Below the pieces are notes generated by a model. The model was not told where the DNA came from, did not search any database, and saw nothing but the letters and a program-made list of their open reading frames with translations. The position numbers and the translations under genes are program-made. A stretch of DNA of 64,000 bases, taken from the NCBI GenBank assembly GCA_940671915.1, contig CALNVZ010003426.1, positions 9,920,503 to 9,984,502 on the forward strand. The letters run 5' to 3'. Source of the stretch: Paracentrotus lividus. Taxonomy: Eukaryota; Echinodermata; Echinoidea; Camarodonta; Echinidae. Of the stretch, positions 34,546 through 46,500 are shown piece by piece (the first letter of the stretch is position 1; each line of letters opens with the position of its first letter).

Positions 34546-35338
34546 AAACCCAAAATTCATTGCCTTCTTACCGCCACCTATTCCCAAATAAACTTTTGGA
34601 AAAACAGGACGACTGAGTTGCGCATATAACATGTACACCCATGATGTACGGGATAGGCAAGCTGAGGGCGATTATTTATTTTCATGACTGTGATGGGGAG
34701 GGGGGCGAAACCCGAACAATTATTATGTTTTAAATCATGTGAAAGCGAAGGAGCGTAGCGACCGAGCAAGACGGAAATTTCTTAATATCACCGGTGAAAG
34801 ATTTTGACTTTAGGGTTTAAAATTCCGACTTAGCAAATGGTGATTAGGCCCTACTTATTACGAGGGAGCGTATATCATGTATATAAGTAAGTCAAAACAA
34901 GAAAATTTGACATGTTTTATTGTAAAAATAATCATCCCTGTCGTTTATTTAAATACCTTTAACCCATTACCTACCTATTACAATAAGTTGTATTCATTCT
35001 TTGAGTAATATTAAAAAAAAAAAATAATTAAGTAATTTTATTTTTTGGAGGGAGGGACAAACTTTGATTGGAATATTCCTCGTCTGACCCTGTATTGCAA
35101 TACACATACCGAACTGTATATATAACATGGCCGTTGCATTGTCTAAGGTAGGCCTATTGTAACAAAAAAGCCTCTTGATTGTATCTACCTTTTTATTATT
35201 TTCATGAGAGAGATGTAAAGCAATGTTCAAGATTATTATACATCATAACATTTGAGGGGTATGTTTAGCAACCGAGTGAGATCATTTTCAATTTGAAAAA
35301 TGGAGGAGTGCACTTTAAAGCACTTGGTGATTGGGGAT

Positions 35339-35545
35339 GGTTCAAGATTCAAGATTACTTTATTGATTTTTCTTTCATGTTTTCAAAAGTTAACAAAACA
35401 ATAATCAAATTAACAACATCAGTATGTAACATAAAACATTTTATTTCAAAAGTAACAGAGAAAACAATTATAAAGAAAATTCAGGAACCAGCAAGAAGCA
35501 AAGCTTGTAAGGCGCTGGTCCCTTAATATAAAATAGAATACAAAA
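35339..35545 (-). mobile_element. Possible LINE 3' end
   Basis: The minus strand ends in AATAAAGTAATCTTGAATCT with TTGAATC repeated, a tail style seen in CR1/L2-like LINEs. Upstream is a block with GGGACCAGCGCCTTAC. No reverse transcriptase frame. Confidence 0.35.
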
Positions 35546-35916
35546 AGTAAGCATTTTTTTTTTTTTTTTAACTGAAACATATTCATAATGGAATATTCAT
35601 AATTGAATAAATCTTAATTGAATAATTCATAATTCTTGCCCATCCCAACACGGACAAAACTGACTAACAGCGCACGCACTGTCAACCAGTCACTATCATG
35701 CGGGATGAGGCAAGAAATATAATTTACAATTATTATACAAAAAGAAGGAAAAAACAACAAACTTATAGAGCAAAAAAAAAAAACCCGGGAGGGACTAGGG
35801 TGGGGAAGGGGGGGGGGTGTCGATGATTAGATAATGATTTTTCTATAGTGTGCATGAAAAAGTAAAGTTTGCTCTTTGGTGATATTGATCTTGGTGATAT
35901 CCGTCGTAGCATTATA

Positions 35917-36709
35917 GGGGAGACTGGGGTAATTATGGCCCCTTTTACACATTTTCCTATTACTACCATTAAATGAAAGTCAATAATATTCTAATTATGT
36001 AAAATACAGTCAGTCTATATACCTATAATATACAAAGGAAATTATAAACCTGTGACTTCTCATTTGCATATTAATTACCATTTATGTTAACATTTTAGGG
36101 GGCTTCCCAACGAGTTGGGGTATTTATGGCCCCTATTGTAATGACTGTATTAATTAAAAGATATTATGCTAATTAATTATGGTAATGTATAATAAATGTT
36201 GTTAGGTATTCCTTATACAATTATCAACCACCAACAATGATTTAATCAATAATTGGTTCAGCAAAAATGTTGAAATTTTGCAGTTATAGCAATACATATA
36301 TTTACATGATTTGTGTACATAATCATAAAAGTTAATGTCCCCATTTGCGCTTCTACTCTGTTTACGCATTGGGGGCCATAATTACCCCTAGTGACATTTT
36401 CAATTTGATCCCTTGTGTTTCTATCAAAATGTTATCTTAAATGATTTTAATTAATAATATCACACCTCAAATAAAAAAGCAGACTGGCCACTTTCCAACG
36501 AATAGAATTGTAATTGCCGTACATTTTAGGCTCCCATAAGCACAAAATTTTCGGAAGTAAATGGCTTATTTTTCTCATATGATAGTAGGAAGAGTTTAGC
36601 TAGGCATGTGTAAAAATTTAATTATCATTGTGTAATGCAGCAAAAAATTATAAGCTCTCAAAGACAAAGGGGCCATAATTACCCCGGGGCCATAATTACC
36701 CCAGTCTCC
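35917..36709. mobile_element. ~790-bp foldback element with GGGGAGACTGGGGTAATT ends
   Basis: Left GGGGAGACTGGGGTAATTAT is inverted at the right (ATAATTACCCCAGTCTCC). The word GGGGTAATTATGGCCCC and variants recur inside at about 36117, 36370, 36670 and 36687, in both orientations. Confidence 0.8.
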
Positions 36710-37384
36710 ACTACATTTTTTTTTCAGTCTTCAAAATTTCAGGGCGGCGATCTCCACGGGAAAAAATTTAATTGGGGACGCGACCCCACTCAGTCCCCCA
36801 GGACGCCGCCCCTGATGCCTACTACCAGTACATCATAGGTGGTTGGTCGAATTTAATCAGAGCCTCGCATATTCTGTTCGGATTCAATTTTTTTTATTGG
36901 CGGAGTGCTTGATTCGATATTTTGCTGATTTGGTGATTATAGCACACCTTTTGCAGCGAGGATATTATCTGTTGGGTTTCGGATTTGAGAACAGCTTTAC
37001 AACCATTTCATTGCACATCAAGGTTTGTGCACTCAAATTCTATTCATCCCCTTGAAATTCAGTCGAAATAAATATAAATTGTCTGAAATATTCGCCCTTC
37101 CTCACCGCCATCGATATAATGCAATCATCTGATTATTGAAAAGGGGTAAGTTTTGTTTTGTTTGTTTGTTTTCTTCTCTTTTTTTTTCTTTTTTTTTTTG
37201 GTATAAATATTATTGCCTATTTTAGATTTTCCGAGTTTATCATGTACGTGCAATTTTAAGTAGGCCTATTGTTTGCTGTAACTGAATCTAAAACAATACG
37301 ACCATTATAAGAGACGATTGGTTGAAAAGCATTCATCAATTTCTAGAAGAAAACAAATCTAAACCAGATTTTGAGGCAAGCCTT

Positions 37385-37629
37385 AAGGCCTCGTCACACC
37401 GAGTCCGGTCCGGTAACCGGTACGGCAAACCGTCTCAAATCGCTCCAAGAGCGATCCCATAACAACCGTACCGGTTGCCGTTCCGGCTAGTACGGCACAG
37501 CCCGTGTTTGTTGTGACCAGTCTCGTTGTAATAGTACACGGCCGATTCATTTCGACCGTTTTTGCCCATTGTTGAACCGGAACGGGCCCGTGCCGTGACC
37601 CGGACCGGACTCGGTGTGACGAGGCCTTT
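37385..37629. mobile_element. ~245-bp MITE with AGGCCTCGTCACACCGAG ends
   Basis: Left AGGCCTCGTCACACCGAGTC, right GACTCGGTGTGACGAGGCCT. Arms continue as GGTCCGG against CCGGACC. The interior is rich in ACCGGTACGG-type words. Confidence 0.85.
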
Positions 37630-37919
37630 ACTATTTCGTGATAGAGGCCAAAGAAATAATTTGCACCTGGCAGCTGGGTTATCCAGGTTTGGAACAAAAA
37701 GGGGTAAAAGGGGTATATGGATCCACGCTTGGGTGTCGATTCCGGAGAATTCGGGTATATAAGTACCACAGGGCCGCGGAGCGTTTCAAAAGTGATGGGG
37801 CCCAAGTTTTAGAAGAATTCATATTTGCGAACATATTAGGCTCGAATAATAAGGTTTTTGCGGGGGGGGGTTGAAATGTGAAAAAGTGCACCTTTGTGAA
37901 TGAGCAGATCGTCAGTACA

Positions 37920-40028
37920 ACCTTTTAGAGAAATTTGCGAGCGCGCAGCGCGAGCCGAAAATTTTGGCTTATAATTACTTAAAGGTAGTGTATTTAATAC
38001 ACATTTTGATAATTGTCATCCCATCTGAGACACATTTGCGAGCGCGTAGCGCGAGCATAACATTTTGGCTTATAATTACCTGAAGGTAGTGTATTCTCTA
38101 AACATTTTGATAATTGTCATTCCATCTGAGACACATTTGCGAGCGCGAAGCGCGAGGTGAAAATTTTGGCTTATAATGACGCAAAGGCCGTATATTTTAC
38201 GAACATTTCCCCCTCTACTCTTACGTATTTTTGTTTGATTTTTTTTTACTAGATAACGATCACCTTCATTTTATGAATGTATGCGAACGCGAGCAGAAAA
38301 ATTTACATAACATTACATGTTTTGGGACGCCAGGGATCAGTCAATGTACCTTTTTTTTTAAAGAACAGTTTGAGAGCGCGAAGCGCAAGCCGAAAATTTT
38401 GGCTAAACGGACCGAAGGTATAGTGTATTCTAGACATAATTTTAAAAATTTCCATCCCATCACTTTACTTTACGATGTCAGGAGTCAGTCTTTCTGAGAG
38501 AAATTTGAGCAGACCATATTCGAGCGCGAAGTGAGGGGTCAGTATAATAAACTTTTCTAGATAAATTTGCGAGCGCGAAGCGCGAGCCGAAAATTTTGGC
38601 TTATAATTACCTGAACTTAGTGTATTCTATACACATTTTGATAATTGTCATCCCATCTGAGACACATTTGCGTGTAGCGCGAGCAGAAAATTTTGGCTTA
38701 TAATTACCTAAAAGTGTATTCTATACACGTATTATTGTCATCCTCATCGGAGACACATTTGTGAGCGCGAAGCGCAAGGTGAACATTTTGGCTTACAATG
38801 ATGCAAAGGCCGTATGTTTTACTCACATATTCCCCTCTGCTCTCATGTATTTTTGTTTAGATTCTTTTACTAGATAACGATCACCTTCATTTTAATAAAA
38901 ATAAATTGCGAACGCGAGCAGAAAAATTTACATAACATTTCATGTTTGGGACGCCAGGGATCAGTCAATGTACCTTTTTTTTGTTGAAAACTTTGAGAGC
39001 GCGAAGCGCAAGCCGAAAATTTTGGCTTAACGGACCGAAGGTAGAGTGTATTCTAGTAGACATAATTTGAAAATTTACATCCCGTCATATCACTTTACGA
39101 TGTCAGTATAGTCAGTCTTTTTGAGAGAAATTTGAGCAGACCATATTCGAGCGCGAAGTGAGGGGTCAGTAAACTTTTCTAGATAAATTTGCGAGCCGAA
39201 AATTTTGGCTTTTAATGACCTGAAGGTAATGTGTTCTCGACACATTTTGAAAATTGTCATCCCGTCTGAGAGAAATTTGCGAGCGCGAAGCGCGACCCGA
39301 AAATGTTTGCCTTATAATTAACTGAAGGTAGTGAATTCTAGATTACTTCACTTTGCGACGTCAGGAATCAGTCTTTCTGAGAGGAATCGCGAGCGCGAAG
39401 CGCGGGCTGAAAATTTTGGCTTATAATGACACAAATAAGGCCGTATATTTGACGCAGATTTCCCCCTCTTATATGTAGGCCTATTTTTGTTTGAATTCTG
39501 TTACTTGGTAACGATCACCTTCATTTTAACAAAAATAAATTGCGAGCGCGAAACGCGAGCAGAAAATTTTACATAACATTACTTATTTGGGACGCCAGGG
39601 ATAAGTCAATGGGCATATATATTTTTTTTTTTGTGGCTTATAATGACCTGAAGGCAGTGTGTGTTCGACACATTTTGAAAATTGTCTTCCCGTCTGAGAG
39701 AAATTTGCGAGCGCGAAGCGCGAGCCAAAAATTTTGACTTATAATTAACTGAAGGTAGTGGTGTGGTGTGGTCGAGTGGATAAGTCGGCGGACTTACGAT
39801 CACAAGGTACGCGGTTCGAATCCCGTCCATACCACTAGCATCCTTCGGCAAGATGTCAACCTGCAAATTTGCCGTACTTGACCCAAGTGAGGTGAATGGG
39901 TACCGGTAGGAAGAAATTCCTTGGATGCTGTGAGCGCCTTTCGGGGTAGCCTAGCTAAGCCGGGTAATAATAATATGATAATGCGCCTTGAGCACTCTAC
40001 AGAGTGGATACGTTCGCAATACAAATCA

Positions 40029-40063
<35 letters not shown>

Positions 40064-40375
40064 TAGATTTTGAAACTTAATTGAGACATCCATCACTTCT
40101 GAGAGGAATTTGCAAGCGCGAAGCGCGAGCTGAAAATTTTGGCTTATAATGACACATAACATGCTGATAAGACCGTATATTTTACGCACATTTTCCATCT
40201 TATCTCTTTTTGTTTGAATTCTTCTATGGGTCAAGATCACCTCAATTTTAACAAAAACAAATTTGCGAGGGCCAAGTGCGAGTAGAAAAATTTACATAAC
40301 TTTACTAATATTGGACATAAGGGATCTGTCAATGTGCCTTATTGAAAGAACTTTGGAAGCGCGATGCGCGAGCAG
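37920..40375. repeat. Higher-order array of a GC-rich hairpin motif
   Basis: The near-palindrome GCGAGCGCGAAGCGCGAGC or variants occurs about 20 times (for example near 37927, 38036, 38137, 38371, 38567, 38760, 38993, 39277, 39386, 39540, 39703, 40108, 40350), usually followed by GAAAATTTTGGCTTATAAT. A longer landmark, TAACGATCACCTTCATTTTA, recurs at about 38255, 38877 and 39509 and, degraded, at 40228, giving a ~625-bp higher-order unit of four or five motifs. All motifs have the same orientation. Short open frames here (for example 39540-39737) are chance. Confidence 0.85.
39757..40068 (+). mobile_element. tRNA-derived SINE with ATT tail
   Basis: A 73-nt tRNA-like head (39763-39835) has acceptor arms GTGGTGTGG and CCATACCAC that pair, an A box around TGGTCGAGTGG and a perfect B box GGTTCGAATCC. 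A ~190-bp body follows, with GCGCCTTGAGCACTCTACAG, then (ATT)n. It sits inside the hairpin array, splitting a unit between GGTAGTG and TTCTAGAT. The body and tail argue against a standalone tRNA gene. Confidence 0.85.
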
Positions 40376-40559
40376 GAAAAAAAATTGGCTTCTAATGAAC
40401 CCGAAAGTAGTGTATTTTAAACACATTTTGCCTCTCCTTTCCGTTCTTCTTTTTCTTTCTTTTCCCTTTTTTCCCTTACAAAATATTAAAATTTCTGCGC
40501 AAAAAAGTGGGGGGGCGGGACCCCCCCCCTCTCCGCCCCCCCGTCTCCCCGGCCCTTAC

Positions 40560-40605
40560 CACCCCCCCCCCTCTTTCTCTCTCTCTCTCTCACTCTCTTA
40601 TTTGT
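40560..40605. repeat. C-run and (CT)n low complexity
   Basis: C homopolymers followed by a CTCTCT tract. Confidence 0.85.
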
Positions 40606-40609
40606 GAGA

Positions 40610-42290
40610 TATATGGCTTGTATTTACATTTAACTCTGCATAAGTCGACCTTCTTTAAGTCAAATAATCGTTTAAGTCGAAGCAATTTTTCAGCCCAGTT
40701 TATATAAGACATGTGTTATTTACCTCTCATAAGTCGAATTTCAACTACGTCGAACAGATTTATATATAGTCCCAAGAAATTTGGGCAGAATTACCTGTAC
40801 TATACGCCCCTCCCACTCAAGTGGCCTCTTTGGGAGACATCATTGAAAAGGAGTAAATAATATAGTCAACTGAGTGCACTACACTTTTAAAAGTGTTTTT
40901 TATTCACATGACTATGGTAACGATGTTTTATGTTTGAATATAGAAAAATTATTAAATACAAACATAAATCGTTATTTGCCCCCATTTATTTTGCTTTTCG
41001 AGGACACGTTATATTCATATTTAATGTAGCAAAGGTTTTATCGATTTACTTAAATTATTAATTATTTTCTGAGTGCGAGCAATAAAAATGTAACAAGTAA
41101 TATTACATGCTTTTCACCGTTGAGAGGAAATCATGTGAATGTATAGTTCGTGTCAGCTATTAATGTTTATTTGCTTTCATCAATTTTATACAATAACGAC
41201 CGACAACTCGTTTGCAAGTACATTTTCAAAATTGTTCTCCCTTTTCAATTCATGTGCCCTGTTGTCCCTGTACATTATTTTTCTTCTTTGGACAAGAGAC
41301 ACATATTATGGCGAGTAAAATAAGAGTGTAGGATACGGGGCGATGCCGCCAAATGTGTAAAAGAAGTAGTAGTTACTTTTTGCAGTATAACAGTTCCTTT
41401 GGTTAGGTCCTAAGTGCCTAATAAAGTTTGCCCTGACAAGCTTTTAGCAGTTACTACCGTGGCCCGTGGGATACTCTTCCTTCCTTCTGCACTAAACTTG
41501 TGTATCGTAACACTTATTTTTTTTTCAACGTCGTTAATTTGCAGAATTTTGTAAATTACAAAAAGATCCCCCTTTTATAACAAAATAATCCTCAGTTAGC
41601 AATTCGATGCTTTTATAAACAATAGTATGTTTTTACTATTTTTTTTTCTAATGTTAAAAAAAAAACGTCTCGGACGAACAATAAATATTTGATAACTTGA
41701 ATGGCGAGCAACATCAACGGCTTGCAAACAAAAATAAAGAATTGTATGGATTGAATAAATTGAAAAGCGAATGTTGTTCCTTGTAACTTTCTTTTATGAA
41801 TGAAAAGAGTAGTGTCTTTTCCCCTTTAAGTTATAATTTAAGCTCTTATTCATTCATTTTCCTATACATGTATAGCTTGCTCTTTGTGATCCCAGCCCCT
41901 TCCACAACTGATAATTCCTTGTAAAACTATTATCTCTATGATGTAGGCCTACATATTTTTCCTATACCTCAGTCCACCACGTTTATATTTATAATATGAA
42001 ACATTTGAGTACCAGTACCATTATCAAGTCATCGAATTCCAGACAGTATACCTGTTGTCCTTGACTGAAAAAGATACATGATATCATCTCGAATATCATC
42101 AGCAAAAGAGAAAGGTGCCTCTGTAACATAATATCAGTAAGGGCCCTTCTGCACTGTTAAAGAAAAACACCAGAAGATCTTAATGAAAAAAAAAAAATAC
42201 AGAATCATTCTGTATATTTTTATGACGGGAAATTTTCTGCAAATTTGACAGAAAAGGCCTGTTAAAAAAAAGGGGGGGGAAGGTGTTTTC
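40610..42290. other. AT-rich sequence, no gene seen
   Basis: A short patch at 40630-40760 repeats the word AAGTCGA several times. Otherwise only AT-rich DNA with chance frames. Confidence 0.5.
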
Positions 42291-42296
42291 TTATAC

Positions 42297-43892
42297 CCCT
42301 GTCACACTGAGCTCGTTCCTACTACGTCCTTGCAAATTTTGCCGAACGGGCATAGTCTGTGTGTACACTGAGTGGACGTAGTAAAATACTTCTTACGATC
42401 TGTTTATACGAACTTCATGGACTAGCTCGGTCGGATTTTCAAAAAAGTGTTTAAAAAAAATCGGGCGCCCATCTCGTCCTAAAATTTAACGGGGTGGCAA
42501 CGTACCTGAAACGAGATGGACGTACTACAAACGAAATTGCCGTACTTAAATCGTTCTAAAGATGTGCTAGGACGTCTTACAAACGAGCATTGTGTATTCA
42601 TTATCAGCTTGAAGTTACGAAGACGCATGAGGTCTGGCAAAAACGGGCTAGGTTTTTTTTTATGGGAAACGGACACGCATTTGCGTTCAACACGTTCTAG
42701 CCACGGATAATGACGAAGTAAGAACGAGATGAACTTTCTGGAGGCCGTTTGGTCGACGTAAGAACGAGTAAGAACGGATTTTGACGGATTAAAAACGACC
42801 CAGAACTAGTTAGGTCGGGACGAAACGCATTGGAAACGATTTGGAACTGATTAAGAACGGGTTGCAACTAACTGGGGACGGGTTTGGATTGTCTCAGACG
42901 GGTTCTGTTTCGTGGGAACGGTCATTTCCACCCGATTTTAATTAGATACAAACGGACTGCAGACGAGGCAGAGACGGGATGGACGTATTGAGGACTGTAT
43001 ACGAACGTTGTTCATCTTAATCCAGAAATAATTAGGTCCAATGTACGCGTTCTTTTCGGACCAATGGCCGTTTTTCGTATTTATTCTAAAAGTTGTGAGA
43101 TTTCTGTAATTGTAACAATTAATGTGTGGCAATTAAACAGCTGATCTATTCCCTTAACTACTATCACACCGAACAATTTCTTACCATGTTATTGAAATTA
43201 TTGCAGAACGGGCTTAATCTATGTACACACGGAGTGGACGTACTTGAGACCTATTTCAATCTGTTCAGGACTTTATAGCACGGGCTTGGATAGCAATACG
43301 TTTCAATTTTTAAACTGTTCCTGTCATAATTCCTGTCACACTGAGCTAGTTCTCACTGCGTTCTTGGTAGTTCTTAGTGAACGGGCTCAATCTGTTTACA
43401 CACGGACTGAACGTAGTACAGACCTTTTAGAATCTAGTACAGACCGTTTACAATCTGTTTACGAACTTGGCGAACGGGCCCGAACGGAGAGAACGGAAAG
43501 GCATTCCGATTTTTTTTTAACATGTTCAAAAAATCGTACTGGCTTCCAGTTCCTTAAACGGGTAGGACTTACTCTGAACGAGAAGGACGTACTACGAACA
43601 TGGTACCTGACTTTTATCATGCTGCGAATAGGCACTTTTAGTGACGGTTTGGACGTGCTACGAACGGTATAGAGTGAACGAGCCGTTTACTCGGTCTGAA
43701 CTGGATAACAACGTATTGCGGACGCGATAAAGACGGAATTGACGTAACGAGAACTATTTATGAACTGCCTAGTATCGTATTCAAGAAATTATTTTTCAAA
43801 GTTATAAGTTCCAACCCGACCAAAGCCCGTTCAGCATTTTTTTAAAAGAACGGGCAAGAACATTATAGAACGACCTCAGTGTGACGGCCCCC
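42297..43892. mobile_element. ~1.6-kb inverted-terminus element with helically spaced ACG triplets
   Basis: Left CCCTGTCACACTGAGCTCGT, right ACGACCTCAGTGTGACGGCC, inverted at GTCACACTGAG. A second copy of the left terminus begins at about 43337 and a weaker one near 43160, so it may be a nest of two or three related elements. The interior is a degenerate series of GAACG-like words; between 42764 and 42918, ACG or ACT recurs nearly every 10-11 bp. No conserved protein is visible; the 142-codon frame at 43244-43672 reads through the repeat. Confidence 0.65.
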
Positions 43893-44498
43893 TTACAGGA
43901 AATTGTAAATTTTTATGTATTTTAATTGTAATTTCACTGTAAATTGTGTTAACAATATCATTGTGCAGTAAACAGGTGTTCTCGAAGCTCTGCTGCAGGA
44001 ATTTTTCTGGGTCTTTTTAAGGAGAGAAATAAAAACCGAACTTTCCTGCAATTTAACAGAACAGATCTGTTTTAAAAAAGGAAAAAGTGTTATATTACAG
44101 GAAATTTGTAAAACTTCATACCCCATATACCAATTTTATATAAATTTACTGCAAATTGTGCCGTAAGATTAGAAGTGTCTCAGAGCTCTGCTGCAGGAAC
44201 TTTTCTTGGTTTTTTTTTTAAGGATAATTTTTCTAACAGTGTGATCATTCTGACACACAATTTACGGTGGTAGGTTTTTAGGTTAACAGACCCGTTTTTC
44301 AAATGAAATTGAGTTTATCTTCAAAACTCCAATAAATTTAAAAACCAAATTCGACCAACGATCACTAGATAAAATTCCGAAGAGTCCGAAAATTCGTACC
44401 CGAAAATTTGTTTGTCTCAATGATCTGAAGGCTTGGTACTCTAAACATTGACAACAATGGAAAATGAAAACAAAAAAACGAGTGAAAATATTCACTGT
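43893..44498. other. AT-rich spacer with a diverged internal duplication
   Basis: Two similar stretches (about 43965-44050 and 44165-44230) share CTCTGCTGCAGGAATTTTTC-type sequence, suggesting an old tandem duplication. No gene seen. Confidence 0.4.
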
Positions 44499-45079
44499 TT
44501 AAAGGGGAGGGAAACCATAGGAATTCATTAAATTGTAAAAAAAACAGGAAGATCAAAGAAGCTGATCAATGAAAATTTGAGAAAAAATGAAAGAATGATA
44601 AAAAAGTTATGAGCACTTGAATGTTGTGATCACTACTGCTATGGGGATCCTCACTTTGGCAACGGGCCCAAGATGTGTGATGTCATACATGAACAACTTC
44701 CCCATTACTTTTGTACATATTTCACTCAAATTGTCTTTTTTTTTATTATTAATTCCGTTAAAAGATTTGAGATTCTTTTCATGGGAGGACATGTAATGCA
44801 AGTTCACAAAATATAATCATGGGTGAAGAGTCTGAGAAAAAGGAAGAATTGTTTGTATTTTTTTTGTATGTCATATGGGAGAGTTGTTCATGTGTGACAT
44901 CACACATCTTGGGCCTGTTGCCAGTATGAGGATCTCCATAGCGTTAGTGATCACAACATTCAAATGCACATAACTTTCTTATTATTTATTCAATTGTTCT
45001 CAAACTTTCTTTAATCTGTTTCTTTGATTTTTTTGTTTCACACAATTCCACTGAATCCTAGGGTTTCATTCTCCTTTAA
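44499..45079. mobile_element. ~580-bp TTAA foldback MITE, second family
   Basis: TTAAAGGGGAGGGAAACC at the left and GGTTTCATTCTCCTTTAA at the right. Long arms: GTTGTGATCACTACTGCTAT against ATAGCGTTAGTGATCACAAC, and GATGTGTGATGTCATACATG against CATGTGTGACATCACACATC. Resembles the 26908 family in ends and plan, but the sequence differs. Confidence 0.8.
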
Positions 45080-45933
45080 GAAAAGTGTGAGTTTAGAGTA
45101 AAATTCAAATGAATTTGATGCGAAAATACCTATTTTGAAAAATATCTATTTTCACTCCAAAATGAGTAAAAATGAAGTGAAATGTGTATTCTGACTCCAA
45201 AATCACTCGAATTTCACTCTAAAATCACTCTTTCTGAATTTCACTCCGTAATAGTAAACTTTTCACTTGTTTTCGTTTGTTTTTTTTCTTTGAGAGAAAG
45301 ATACCTATATAGTCAGATGGTTCGACTCTGTGAACATGAAATAGGGTTTGTTAATTCGAAAGTAAAACGGAGTTCGTTAATCCGAAGGCAAAATGGGTTC
45401 CTTATTTTATACGCCAATAATGAACCGAGGTTCGCTATGGCGCAGTTACGTTTAAAACGCATGACCAACGCACAAGTATGCGCTGGGTGTGCGTTGCGCA
45501 TTCGTCGAACGTGCTTAACTAACGCAGTACATTCGTTGCGAATATAATATGTGTTGTCTATGTATACGCTCTGTGTACGCGTCTCACACTCAAGTGCTGT
45601 ATGCTTATACTTTTGTTATCCATATTATATTCCCTGTTTCAATTTACAACATAATAACTGCGAAACAAATATCGAGTTTTATTGTCCCCTTCATAAAGAA
45701 ATAGAAACCCAATGGAAAGTCAATAAAGAATGAGTATACAGCTGCCTAGAGTTTGCATTGTCTTCACGTCGAAATTAAAACTAAGTAAAATGAGAAATCT
45801 AGGTCAGGCTTTTTTTTTAAAAAGGACGTATACATGGTATACATGGCAGTTTGTGGCTACGGTCAAGAGCCATGATATGAATACGCTTACATTTATTAAA
45901 CAATAGTCACGCCACCAAGACAACCTTGGTGAT

Positions 45934-46261
45934 TCCCCCTTCTTCTTCCTCTTCTTCTTCTGCTTCTTCATCTTCCTTTTCTTCTTCTCCTCTTCTTTGT
46001 TCTCCTCATTCTTCTTCTTTTTCTTCTTCTTCTTCTTCTTCTTCTTCTTCTTCTTCTTCTTCTGCTTCTTCTTCTTCTTCTTATCCTCTAGTCTTTCTCT
46101 CCTCCTTCCTATTTTCTTCTAGTCACGCCACCAAGACAACCTTCCCCCTTCATCTTCCTCTTCTTCTGCTGCTGCTTCATCATCTTCTTATTCTTCTTCT
46201 TCTTCTTCTCCTTCCTCAACTCTTTTTCTTCTTCCTATTTTTCTTCTTCTTCTTCTTCTCC

Positions 46262-46293
<32 letters not shown>

Positions 46294-46500
46294 CTTCTTC
46301 TTCCTCATCTCTTCTTCTTCTTCCTATTCTTCTTCTTCTTCTTCTTCTTCATCATGATCTTCATCTTCTTCTTCGTCTTCTTCATCATGATCTTCCTCTG
46401 CTTCTTCTTCGTCTTCTTCTTCTCCTTCCTCTTCCTCTTCTTATTCTTTTTCTTCTTTTCCTCATTCTTTTTCTTTTCCTTTTTTTTTTTTTTTCTTCTT
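45934..46500. repeat. Long (TTC)n polypyrimidine tract
   Basis: Almost pure pyrimidine on the plus strand for ~560 bp, interrupted by a second copy of AGTCACGCCACCAAGACAAC (first at 45906, second at about 46120), so a ~214-bp unit is tandemly duplicated. The polySer frame at 45926-46357 is an artefact of this repeat. Confidence 0.9.

Noticed and set aside
39763..39835. Functional tRNA gene
   Set aside because: Has A and B boxes and a paired acceptor, but continues into a SINE body and ATT tail.
37920..40375. CRISPR-like appearance of repeats and spacers
   Set aside because: Eukaryotic context, spacers conserved between units, higher-order structure and no cas genes: a satellite or transposon-derived array.
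43244..43672. 142-codon frame with RTERTE-like runs
   Set aside because: Lies inside the degenerate ACG-repeat element; residues mirror the repeat words.
45926..46357. 143-codon polySer/Phe open frame
   Set aside because: Translation of a TTC repeat; frame preserved only because the repeat is trinucleotide.
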